Assembly (NCBI GenBank): GCA_965644315.1
Contig: CBFFRQ010000094.1
Location: forward strand, 245,443-309,442
Reading direction: 5' to 3'
DNA from: Caecitellus pseudoparvulus
Lineage: Eukaryota; Bigyra: Bicosoecida
DNA length: 64,000 bases
Each line of letters starts with the position of its first letter. Within the stretch, counting starts at the first letter, position 1. Below the pieces are notes generated by a model that was not told where the DNA came from, did not search any database, and was given only the letters and a program-made list of their open reading frames with translations. Made by a program: the position numbers and the translations under genes. This document shows, one piece after another, positions 22,301 through 34,300 of this stretch.

Positions 22301-25300
22301 CGGCACTGCCCAGCATCTCTGTGGACGTGGTGGAGCCGTCGTTGGCTGTCAGCGTGGCAGCTGTGGGCGGCATCACGGGCGTGGAGGGGCAGGACTCCCT
22401 GACCTTCGACGTGACCATCGTGAACGACGACGGCGCTGGGAGCACTGGCCCCGCGTACGATGTGCGGGTGTACGACGACCGCCTGGGCGAGGACGCGCTG
22501 TTGACGACGGGGACGTACCGTGTGACATCTGTGAGCTACACGATTGGTGCGGGTCCGAGTGTGCCAGCGACAGCGGGTCTTGGCCGTGATGGCGGTGCGT
22601 TTGTGGAGATCCCGGAGGTGCCCCACGACGAGACGGTGGTTGTGCGGTATGTGGTGCAGGTGTCTGGTGATGTTGAAGCCAGTGCATCTTTGATCGTGTT
22701 GCCGCATGTGGCGTACCGCAGCCATCCGTTGGAGCGCAGCGGGCTGTTGTTTGGGGATGCGTACCCGAGCAGTGCGATCCAGAACTACACGGCCGGGAGC
22801 TCTAATCTGGAAACTGTTGTTGTGTCGTCGCCTTCGTTTCAAGCTTCAATCACTGATGTTGATGACGAAACTTCATTGTCACCGACTGAGGTCGTCCATG
22901 GGTCTTCCATCGAGTACACAATCACTCTTGTTGTGCCCCAGACTAACATGACTGGAGCTGTTTTTGACTTTGACCTTGGACTTGGTGATGGTTTACTGTC
23001 CGCAGCAGAAGTTGTAAGTGTGACTGCAGACCCCGCTCTGGGATCCACTTATGGACCCTTTGTCGATTTTGCCGACGAGGGCTTTGTGCACACGACTTTG
23101 AGCTCCTCCAGCGTCTCGCTCGACTTTGGCACTATTTTCAACACCGATGTTGTGCCAGGGACTACTGAGCTGGTCGTTGTGCGCATTAATGCCTTCGTGT
23201 CTAACTTGACGGCTCCCGTGGACGGGAGTTCTGGCGGCGCACTTCCACGAATCACATCTAGTCTTGGCTTTGTGGACGGGTCGACAGCTACCTTGACTCT
23301 TCGTCTGCCCAACCTTGGCATGGTAGCTTTGGAACCTGGAGTCGAGGTTGATCGGGGCGATCTGGTTCCCATGAATGTGACAGTGTTCCACTCAGCAGTG
23401 TCTTCTTCGACTGCATTTAACTTGACAGTCTTTGATTCCCTGTTGACGGAGGCTCCCAGTGGGCTCACCGCCTACTTGTTTAGCTCCCTTGTTGCGGATG
23501 ACTCTCCAGTCGATTCGGTTGCACTCTATGATGTTGACAACACCGGGCAACTTCTCTTCCTCGATCAGGTTCAGCTGGTCCATGCTGCTGGTCTCAACTA
23601 CACCGTTCGCATTGATAATGCTGTCTCTGCGAATGCCGTTATCGTTTCAAAGCTCTCAGCAAGCTACTTGTCACACCCCAATCCAAGGTATGGCAGTGCA
23701 AGGAAGTTTTTCATCACGGAAGGGGATCTGATTCAACCTGACATTGCTATTGACACCCCAACTTTTGTCGGCATGATTTTGGAGCCTGACAGTCAGAGCA
23801 CCAGTGGAGGTGCACTGATTGGTCAGACCGTTCACATGCAGGTATTGGTCCAGCTTCCTGAAGTTATCACGTCAGATGCCGCCCTGAACGTTTCTTTTGT
23901 CACGTCCGACATGTTTGCTATTGTTTCGTTGGACAACTTGTACTCCAACCGCCCTGCCCTGCTCGTGACAGACGCCGCACCTTCTTTCCAAGACATTCTT
24001 GCTATCCCAACTGCGGTGGCACTGTTCCCTGATTCGAGTGTCAAGATTGAGCTCGGGAACCTAACAAACCTCGACTTTGATGATGACGTCCCCGAGCGCC
24101 TGTACCTAAACATGACCGTCTTTGTCCAGCCTTCCCTGCCAAATGTTCGGGGGCGAGAGCTCACAGCAGTTGCAACATTCACTGCATTGAACCTTGACTC
24201 CGAAGATGTGCAGAGCAATGCGTCCATGATCGTCTTCGAACCGGAAATGACGCTGACAGCTGCGCCGGCTACTGTGACGGCAGATTCGGGGGACATTGTA
24301 GCCTTTACAGTGACTTCCGCAGCTCTCGGGCTTCCTATGCATGGTACAGCGTTTAATGTGGAGCTTTATGACAATGATCTTTCTGCAGGCAAGTACTCCG
24401 TAGTTACAGTTCACGTCGATGGTGCGAAAGTTTACGAATCCGACCCTGGTACAACGCCTGGAGACGGATTCGGAAGTCTCGGCCTCGGGCCGGGTGGAAA
24501 CCTCTCGCCAAACTTCGTGGCCCGAATGCCCCATGTACCTGCCGGCAGCAATAGCCAAGTGACATACACCCTGATGTTGAACACGTCTATCGAGGCGGGC
24601 GAATCTTTTGCCCCAGGACTTGAGGTGCGGTTTACCAGCGTCAACGGAAGCGACTTCTCAGTTCCAAGAAACTACAGCTCAGTGCAAGCATCTCCTTCAT
24701 CCATTGAAGGCTCTCTTCCATCTATCACTGTGCGCGCCGAGAGCGATGAGGCAACGTACGCCCCTGACACGTACAGCCTGGGCAGCACCGTCGTGCACGT
24801 GGTGCGAGTGACGGTTGCGGAGGGCACGATGCGGGGTGCGAGCATGACGCTGACGCTGTCTGACACGACTCGGTTTGCGTTTGTGGGTGTGTCCAGCATC
24901 ACTGCGCCTGGCAGTGTGACGAGCAGCCATGGCGACTGGGACAGCGTGGTGGCGCCGGGCCATGTGTCGAGCGTGGCTGGTACGTCCCTGACCGTGGACA
25001 TGGGCACGGTGGTGAACCGTGACACGTCCAACGCCGTGTCTGAGGTGGTGGAGATGCGGGTGGTGACGGTGGCCCTTGTGAATGTGGGGCACGTGGCCGG
25101 CGTGGTGACGGGCGTGAGCGTGGAGGTGGTGAGCAGCGAGGTGGGCGCTGGTGTCGTGACGGACAGCACGAGCGTGACGGCTGAGGAGCCGGATGTGGCG
25201 TACACTGTGTCGCTGCCTGCTGGCGGTCCGTACGACGCGGGTGACGAGTTGGTGTTCACGGTGAGCGTGAGTGGTCTGGCTACGACAGGCGATGACAGCC

Positions 25301-28300
25301 CCGCGTACGGCGTGGTGTTGACGGACGGCGAGTTGTTGTCAGGCAGGTACTCTGTGGTGCAGGTGAACTCCAGCGTGGACGGCGTGTTGTTCACGGCTGA
25401 TGCGGGTGACAGCGACTCTGGCTTTGGGAGCTTGGGTCGTGGTCCTGGCGGGTCCAGCGTGCCTGCTCTGGTGGGCAGCGTGGGCCGTGTGAATGTGAGC
25501 GAGGTGGTGGTGTTCACGTACGCGGTGAAGCTGGACACGAGCGTGGAGTCCGAGGAGGTGTTTGAGCCTGACGTGACAGTTGCGTGGAGCAGCCACCCCG
25601 GCAGCGTGCACGGTGTGGCGCGGAACTACACGCGTGACATTGGTGGCGCTGGCAAGCCGGACGTGGTGATTGATTCGCCGGTGTACAGCGTGAGCGTGGT
25701 GCCGGATGGCTTCGGCGACTCCCCGAGCGAGGTGGTGGTGGGCCAGGAGGTGATCGTGACGGCAGTGGTGGAGGTGATCGAGGGCACGACGAGTGCTCCC
25801 ATCGTGACGCTGACGCACACTGACGGCACGATGCTGCAGTGGGTGTCGGTGCTGTCCATCGAGGCGTCGTCGCCGAATGTGACGAGCTCCCACGGTGCAT
25901 TCAGCAGCGTGCTGTCGGGGCACACGAGCGTGGTGCCTGGGTCCAGCGTGACTGTGGACTTGGGCACGCTTGAGAATGTGAACGTGGACAACGGCGTGGC
26001 CGAGACGGTGACGGTGCGTGTGCTGGCTGTGGTGCCTGACGCGGGTGCAGTGCGTGGTGCGACGGTGGACGTGGACACGGCGCTGACGGGCGGTGCGTTG
26101 GTGGGGACGTTCACGAGCAGCACGACGTTGACGCTGGCTGAGGGTGAGCTGAATACGAGCCCTGTGGTGGTGCCGCTGTCTGTGACGGATGTGGATGCGG
26201 GCGACTTTGTGACGACGAGCATCACGCTGACGCACGATGGGGCATCGGATGCACCCGTGTACAACGTGACGGTGCGCGATGTGGAGCTGGCGAGCGGAGA
26301 GTACACGGTTGTGGGCGTGTCGGTGGACGGTGTGAGTGTGCCGTACAGCGCTGCGCCTGGTGGTGAGATCGTGGAGGTGGCGAGTCTGGCACACGGCGCG
26401 AGCGTGGTTGTGAACGTGACGCTGCGCATGGACGTGAGCATTGAGACGGGTCACTTTGTGTCCCCGGAGCTGGTTGTGGAGTACACGTCGCACCCTGGCG
26501 GGTCGGGTCGCCCGGCGACGTTTGCGGTGCTGCCCCGGCAGGTGTTCGCTGTGGACGGCGCTGTGATCGGCAGTTCGACTGTGCTGGACGGGTCCAGTGC
26601 GGATGGTGCTGGTTTGGTGGTGGGCACTGTGGTGCAGGTGGTGACCCAGGTGGCGTTGCCTGAAGGCACCAGCCGCGACAGTCTGCTGGTGTTGGAGGTG
26701 ACGGGTGTGACGGACGCCTTCAGCACGTGGAGCGTGGACTCTGTCGTGGACGCGTCTGGCAGCGGTGCCCTGAGCAGCAGCTGTGTGGGGAGCTTCGGCG
26801 CCCTGGCCAGCTACGGCGGCATCGTGCGCAACGCGTCCCATGTGCTGTTGCCCATGTGCGACGTGACGAACACGGACACCGACAACGGAGTGGCTGAGCC
26901 GTTCGTGGTGACGATGTCTGCCCGCGTGTTGGATGTGGTGTCTGTGCAGCAGGGCGCCTCTGTGAACATCACGGCATCATTCACGTCAGTGTCTGATGGT
27001 CCCATTTCTGTGTTGTCTGGCAACTTCACCGTGCGCGAGGCAGGGTTGGAGGCGGCCAGTGTGACGCCCAAGGCTGTGGCGGGTGTGGACGGCGGCGACA
27101 GCGTGGTTGTGACTGCGGTGGTGGACCACACGGGCAGCTCTGACGCGCCTGCGTACAGCATCATCGTGCGGGACAACGGCACGGCAGTGTACCGCGAGGA
27201 CGACGGGTCGGTGGTGGCTGCCGCTGCAGCCCCGCAGTACATCTTGACGGAGGTGCGGGTGAACGGTGTGGTGCAGGGCGGGCCCTTGACCCACGGCAGC
27301 GACGGCGTGGTGGTTGTGATTGCCTCCTTGCCTGCTGGCGCAACTGCGACGGTGCAGGCGACGTTCACGGTGCAGGGCGTGGTGGAGCCGAGCGTGCGGC
27401 TGGTGCCGTGGCTGAGTCTGGACTGGAGCAGTCACCCTGAGGGGAGCGCCGCGCGGAATGCGAGTGTTGTGGGCGGGGAGGGTGTGAGCGCCGCGCTGGT
27501 GGACACGGCGACACCTGCGGGGCAGGTGGGTGTGGTGTCACCCAGTCCTGGTCTGACGGCCAGCATTGGTGAGCTGGTGACGTACACGCTGAACGTGAGT
27601 GTGGTGGAGGGGACGCTGCGGTCCAGTGCGCTGCGCGTGGAGGTGCTGCCAGTTGTGACTGCGGTTGCGACGGAGGTGGTGCAGTTTGGTGCGCCGGCGC
27701 TGAGCAGCGTGCGCAGCTACCGTGTGACGGCGGGTGGCGTGGAGAGCGCTGCGCCGTTGGTGTCGTCTGATGTTGCGGGTGTGGGCAGCACGTTCAGCGG
27801 ATTTGTGGGTCTGGAGAGCGCGTTGGTGAGTGAGCAAGGCTTCACGCTGGGCACTGGGACGGTGGTGAACGGGCACCTGTCTGACGGCGGCGCTGATGGG
27901 CTGGTGGAGGAGATGGAGCTGGTGTACACGGTGCGCGTGCGGGACGTGGACGTTGGCTCCGATGCGATTATGCGTGGTGACACGTTCGAGAGCCGGGTGG
28001 AGTTGACGTCTGCGGGCGTGGAGAGCGGTGAGGTGGTGCTGGTGAGCCCCACGGTGACTGTGATTGAGCCCAGCTTGGCGGCGTTGGTGGTGAGCCCCAC
28101 CGCGGTGTCTGGCGTGGACGGCAGCGATGTGATTGTGTTCGAGGTGCTCGTGAGCCATGACGGCGCCTCGGACGCTGACGCGAACAACGTGGAGGTCGTG
28201 GACACGGCCCTGGTGGGCGGTGTGCCGGGGGCCCCCTACGAGCTGCTGGCCGTGTACGTGGACGGTGTGCTGGTGTACGAGGCCGGCGTGGACGACGACA

Positions 28301-31300
28301 GCGCTGTGCTGTCTGACGGTGCGCTGGCGACGTTGCCAGTGCTGGGTCTGGGCAGCACTGCGAATGTGACGTACGTGGTGAGCGTGAGCCCGGTGGCGGA
28401 GGTGGGCAGCACCCTGACGCCAGATGTGCAGGCAGGGTACACGTCGGTGCCGGACCGCAGCGTGGCGCGGAACTACAGCGTGGTGCCTGGTGTGGGCGCT
28501 GTGGTGTCTGTGGTGGACACGGCAGAGGTGGACTTCAACGCGAGCATGGTTGCGGGTGCGGACGCGCCTGCCGGGAGTGGCGGTGTGACGCCTGTGACTG
28601 TGGGCGGTGAGGTGTCGTTTGAGTTGACGTTCGAGGTGCCTGAGGGGCAGATGAGCGGCGTTGACTTGCTTGTGAACTTCAGCGACCCTGTGCTGGTGCA
28701 GTGGATCAGCAGTGATCCGTCTGTGGTGGTGAGCATCACGCCCAGCTCGCCTGCTGTGACATCCAACTGCAGTGGGGGCCTGGCCGGCGCGGCCAGTGCT
28801 GCTGTGCTGCATGGTGATGGCGCCAGTGCCAGCGTGTCCCTGTGCACGCTCAGCAACACCGACGACGACAACGACGTGGTGGAGACGGTGACGGTGCGGC
28901 TGACGGGTGTGGTGCAGGATGTGCCATCTGCGGTGCAGGGCGCCTCGTTCATCCTGACGGCCAACGTGACCAGTGCTGAGGGGACGCCTGTGAACATGGT
29001 GGCTGGTCCGGGTGTGATTGCGGAGCCACTGCTGGAGGCGTCCCTGTCCAGCGGTCCGGTGGGCGGCAGCGTCGTGGACGCGAACGACACGCTGACGTTT
29101 GTGTTTGTGGTGGGTGCAGCCCCTGGCAGCGATGCGACGGCGTACAATGTGCGGGTGCAGGACACTGCGTTCGCGACTCAGGACGATGGTCTGGGCGGCG
29201 GTCCGGAGGGCAGCTCCAGCGGCGAGCCTCTGTACGAGGTGAGTGGCGTGACTGTGGACGGTGTGGCGGTGCCGCACGACAGCGTGGGCTTTGCTGCGGA
29301 CGGGACGCTGGTGCTGTTGGGGGAGCTGGCAGTGTCCACTGGGGACATTGTGATCGAGGTGAACGTGACGCTGCGCACGGACATCGAGAGCGGGACAGGC
29401 GTGTCTCCGACGTTTGAGGTGACGTGGAGCAGTGCAGTGGACGGGAGCGGGGCACGGAACCGGACGCTGGTGGGGGGTGCCCTGTCAGCGCCGTCCGTGT
29501 CTGTGGCCCGTCCATCTGTCACTGTGCGCGCCGAGAGCGACGAGGCGACGTACGCCCCTGACACGTACAGCCTGGGCAGCACCGTCGTGCACGTGGTGCG
29601 AGTGACGGTTGCGGAGGGCACGATGCGGGGTGCGAGCATGACGCTGACGCTGTCTGACACGACTCGGTTTGCGTTTGTGGGTGTGTCCAGCATCACTGCG
29701 CCTGGCAGTGTGACGAGCAGCCATGGCGACTGGGACAGCGTGGTGGCGCCGGGCCATGTGTCGAGCGTGGCTGGTACGTCCCTGACCGTGGACATGGGCA
29801 CGGTGGTGAACCGTGACACGTCCAACGCCGTGCCTGAGGTGGTGGAGATGCGGGTGGTGACGGTGGCCCTTGTGAATGTGGGGCACGTGGCCGGCGTGGT
29901 GACGGGCGTGAGCGTGGAGGTGGTGAGCAGCGAGGTGGGCGCTGGTGTCGTGACGGACAGCACGAGCGTGACGGCTGAGGAGCCGGATGTGGCGTACACT
30001 GTGTCGCTGCCTGCTGGCGGTCCGTACGACGCGGGTGACGAGTTGGTGTTCACGGTGAGCGTGAGTGGTCTGGCTACGACAGGCGACGACAGCCCCGCGT
30101 ACGGCGTGGTGTTGACGGACGGCGAGTTGTTGTCAGGCAGGTACTCTGTGGTGCAGGTGAACTCCAGCGTGGACGGCGTGTTGTTCACGGCTGATGCGGG
30201 TGACAGCGACTCTGGCTTTGGGAGCTTGGGTCGTGGTCCTGGCGGGTCCAGCGTGCCTGCTCTGGTGGGCAGCGTGGGCCGTGTGAATGTGAGCGAGGTG
30301 GTGGTGTTCACGTACGCGGTGAAGCTGGACACGAGCGTGGAGTCCGAGGAGGTGTTTGAGCCTGACGTGACAGTTGCGTGGAGCAGCCACCCCGGCAGCG
30401 TGCACGGCGTGGCGCGGAACTACACGCGTGACATTGGTGGCGCTGGCAAGCCGGATGTGGTGATTGATTCGCCGGTGTACAGCGTGAGCGTGGTGCCTGA
30501 TGGCTTCGGCGACTCCCCGAGCGAGGTGGTGGTGGGCCAGGAGGTGATCGTGACGGCAGTGGTGGAGGTGATCGAGGGCACGACGAGTGCTCCCATCGTG
30601 ACGCTGACGCACACTGACGGCACGATGCTGCAGTGGGTGTCGGTGCTGTCCATCGAGGCGTCGTCGCCGAATGTGACGAGCTCCCACGGTGCATTCAGCA
30701 GCGTGCTGTCGGGGCACACGAGCGTGGTGCCTGGGTCCAGCGTGACTGTGGACTTGGGCACGCTTGAGAATGTGAACGTGGACAACGGCGTGGCCGAGAC
30801 GGTGACGGTGCGTGTGCTGGCTGTGGTGCCTGACGCGGGTGCAGTGCGTGGTGCGACGGTGGACGTGGACACGGCGCTGACGGGCGGTGCGTTGGTGGGG
30901 ACGTTCACGAGCAGCACGACGTTGACGCTGGCTGAGGGTGAGCTGAACACGAGCCCTGTGGTGGTGCCGCTGTCTGTGACGGATGTGGATGCGGGCGACA
31001 TTGTGACGACGAGCATCACGCTGACGCACGATGGGGCATCGGATGCACCCGTGTACAACGTGACGGTGCGCGATGTGGAGCTGGCGAGCGGGGAGTACAC
31101 GGTGGTGGGCGTGTCGGTGGATGGTGTGAGTGTGCCGTACAGCGCTGCGCCTGGTGGTGAGATCGTGGAGGTGGCGAGTCTGGCGCACGGCGCGAGCGTG
31201 GTTGTGAACGTGACGCTGCGCATGGACGTGAGCATTGAGACGGGTCACTTTGTGTCCCCCGAGCTGGTTGTGGAGTACACGTCGCACCCTGGCGGGTCGG

Positions 31301-34300
31301 GTCGCCGGGCGACGTTTGCGGTGCTGCCCCGGCAGGTGTTCGCTGTGGACGGCGCTGTGATCGGCAGTTCGGCTGTGCTGGACGGGTCCAGTGCGGATGG
31401 TGCTGGTTTGGTGGTGGGCACTGTGGTGCAGGTGGTGACCCAGGTGGCGTTGCCTGAAGGCACCAGCCGCGACAGTCTGCTGGTGTTGGAGGTGACGGGT
31501 GTGACGGATGCCTTCAGCACGTGGAGCGTGGACTCTGTCGTGGACGCGTCTGGCAGCGGTGCCCTGAGCAGCAGCTGTGTGGGGAGCTTCGGCGCCCTGG
31601 CCAGCTACGGCGGCATCGTGCGCAACGCGTCCCATGTGCTGCTGCCCATGTGCGACGTGACGAACACGGACACCGACAACGGAGTGGCTGAGCCGTTCGT
31701 GGTGACGATGTCTGCCCGCGTGTTGGATGTGGTGTCTGTGCAGCAGGGCGCCTCTGTGAACATCACGGCATCATTCACGTCAGTGTCTGATGGTCCCATT
31801 TCTGTGTTGTCTGGCAACTTCACCGTGCGCGAGGCAGGGTTGGAGGCGGCCAGTGTGACGCCCAAGGCTGTGGCGGGTGTGGATGGCGGCGACAGCGTGG
31901 TGGTGACTGCGGTGGTGGACCACACGGGCAGCTCTGACGCGCCTGCGTACAGCATCATCGTGCGGGACAACGGCACGGCAGTGTACCGCGAGGACGACGG
32001 GTCGGTGGTGGCCGCCGCTGCAGCCCCGCAGTACATCTTGACGGAGGTGCGTGTGAACGGTGTGGTGCAGGGCGGGCCCTTGACCCACGGCAGCGACGGC
32101 GTGGTGGTTGTGATTGCCTCCTTGCCTGCTGGTGCGACTGCGACGGTGCAGGCGACGTTCACGGTGCAGGGCGTGGTGGAGCCGAGCGTGCGGCTGGTGC
32201 CGTGGCTGAGCCTGGACTGGAGCAGTCACCCTGAGGGGAGCGCCGCGCGGAATGCGAGTGTTGTGGGCGGTGAGGGTGTGAGCGCCGCGCTGGTGGACAC
32301 GGCGACACCTGCGGGGCAGGTGGGTGTGGTGTCACCCAGTCCTGGTCTGACGGCCAGCATTGGTGAGCTGGTGACGTACACGCTGAACGTGAGTGTGGTG
32401 GAGGGGACGCTGCGGTCCAGTGCGCTGCGCGTGGAGGTGCTGCCAGTTGTGACTGCGGTTGCGACGGAGGTGGTGCAGTTTGGTGCGCCGGCGCTGAGCA
32501 GCGTGCGCAGCTACCGTGTGACGGCGGGTGGCGTGGAGAGCGCTGCGCCGTTGGTGTCGTCTGATGTTGCGGGTGTGGGCAGCACGTTCAGCGGATTTGT
32601 GGGTCTGGAGAGCGCGTTGGTGAGTGAGCAAGGCTTCACGCTGGGCACTGGGACGGTGGTGAACGGGCACCTGTCTGACGGCGGCGCTGATGGGCTGGTG
32701 GAGGAGATGGAGCTGGTGTACACGGTGCGCGTGCGGGACGTGGACGTTGGCTCCGATGCGATTATGCGTGGTGACACGTTCGAGAGCCGGGTGGAGTTGA
32801 CGTCTGCGGGCGTGGAGAGCGGTGAGGTGGTGCTGGTGAGCCCCACGGTGACTGTGATTGAGCCCAGCTTGGCGGCGTTGGTGGTGAGCCCCACCGCGGT
32901 GTCTGGCGTGGACGGCAGCGATGTGATTGTGTTCGAGGTGCTCGTGAGCCATGACGGCGCCTCGGACGCTGACGCGAACAACGTGGAGGTCGTGGACACG
33001 GCCCTGGTGGGCGGTGTGCCGGGGGCCCCCTACGAGCTGCTGGCCGTGTACGTGGACGGTGTGCTGGTGTACGAGGCCGGCGTGGACGACGACAGCGCTG
33101 TGCTGTCTGACGGTGCGCTGGCGACGTTGCCAGTGCTGGGTCTGGGCAGCACTGCGAATGTGACGTACGTGGTGAGCGTGAGCCCGGTGGCGGAGGTGGG
33201 CAGCACCCTGACGCCAGATGTGCAGGCAGGGTACACGTCGGTGCCGGACCGCAGCGTGGCGCGGAACTACAGCGTGGTGCCTGGTGTGGGCGCTGTGGTG
33301 TCTGTGGTGGACACGGCAGAGGTGGACTTCAACGCGAGCATGGTTGCGGGTGCGGACGCGCCTGCCGGGAGTGGCGGTGTGACGCCTGTGACTGTGGGCG
33401 GTGAGGTGTCGTTTGAGTTGACGTTCGAGGTGCCTGAGGGGCAGATGAGCGGCGTTGACTTGCTTGTGAACTTCAGCGACCCTGTGCTGGTGCAGTGGAT
33501 CAGCAGTGATCCGTCTGTGGTGGTGAGCATCACGCCCAGCTCGCCTGCTGTGACATCCAACTGCAGTGGGGGCCTGGCCGGCGCGGCCAGTGCTGCTGTG
33601 CTGCATGGTGATGGCGCCAGTGCCAGCGTGTCCCTGTGCACGCTCAGCAACACCGACGACGACAACGACGTGGTGGAGACGGTGACGGTGCGGCTGACGG
33701 GTGTGGTGCAGGATGTGCCATCTGCGGTGCAGGGCGCCTCGTTCATCCTGACGGCCAACGTGACCAGTGCTGAGGGGACGCCTGTGAACATGGTGGCTGG
33801 TCCGGGTGTGATTGCGGAGCCACTGCTGGAGGCGTCCCTGTCCAGCGGTCCGGTGGGCGGCAGCGTCGTGGACGCGAACGACACGCTGACGTTTGTGTTT
33901 GTGGTGGGTGCAGCCCCTGGCAGCGATGCGACGGCGTACAATGTGCGGGTGCAGGACACTGCGTTCGCGACTCAGGACGATGGTCTGGGCGGCGGTCCGG
34001 AGGGCAGCTCCAGCGGCGAGCCTCTGTACGAGGTGAGTGGCGTGACTGTGGACGGTGTGGCGGTGCCGCACGACAGCGTGGGCTTTGCTGCGGACGGGAC
34101 GCTGGTGCTGTTGGGGGAGCTGGCAGTGTCCACTGGGGACATTGTGATCGAGGTGAACGTGACGCTGCGCACGGACATCGAGAGCGGGACAGGCGTGTCT
34201 CCGACGTTTGAGGTGACGTGGAGCAGTGCAGTGGACGGGAGCGGGGCACGGAACCGGACGCTGGTGGGGGGTGCCCTGTCAGCGCCGTCCGTGTCTGTGG

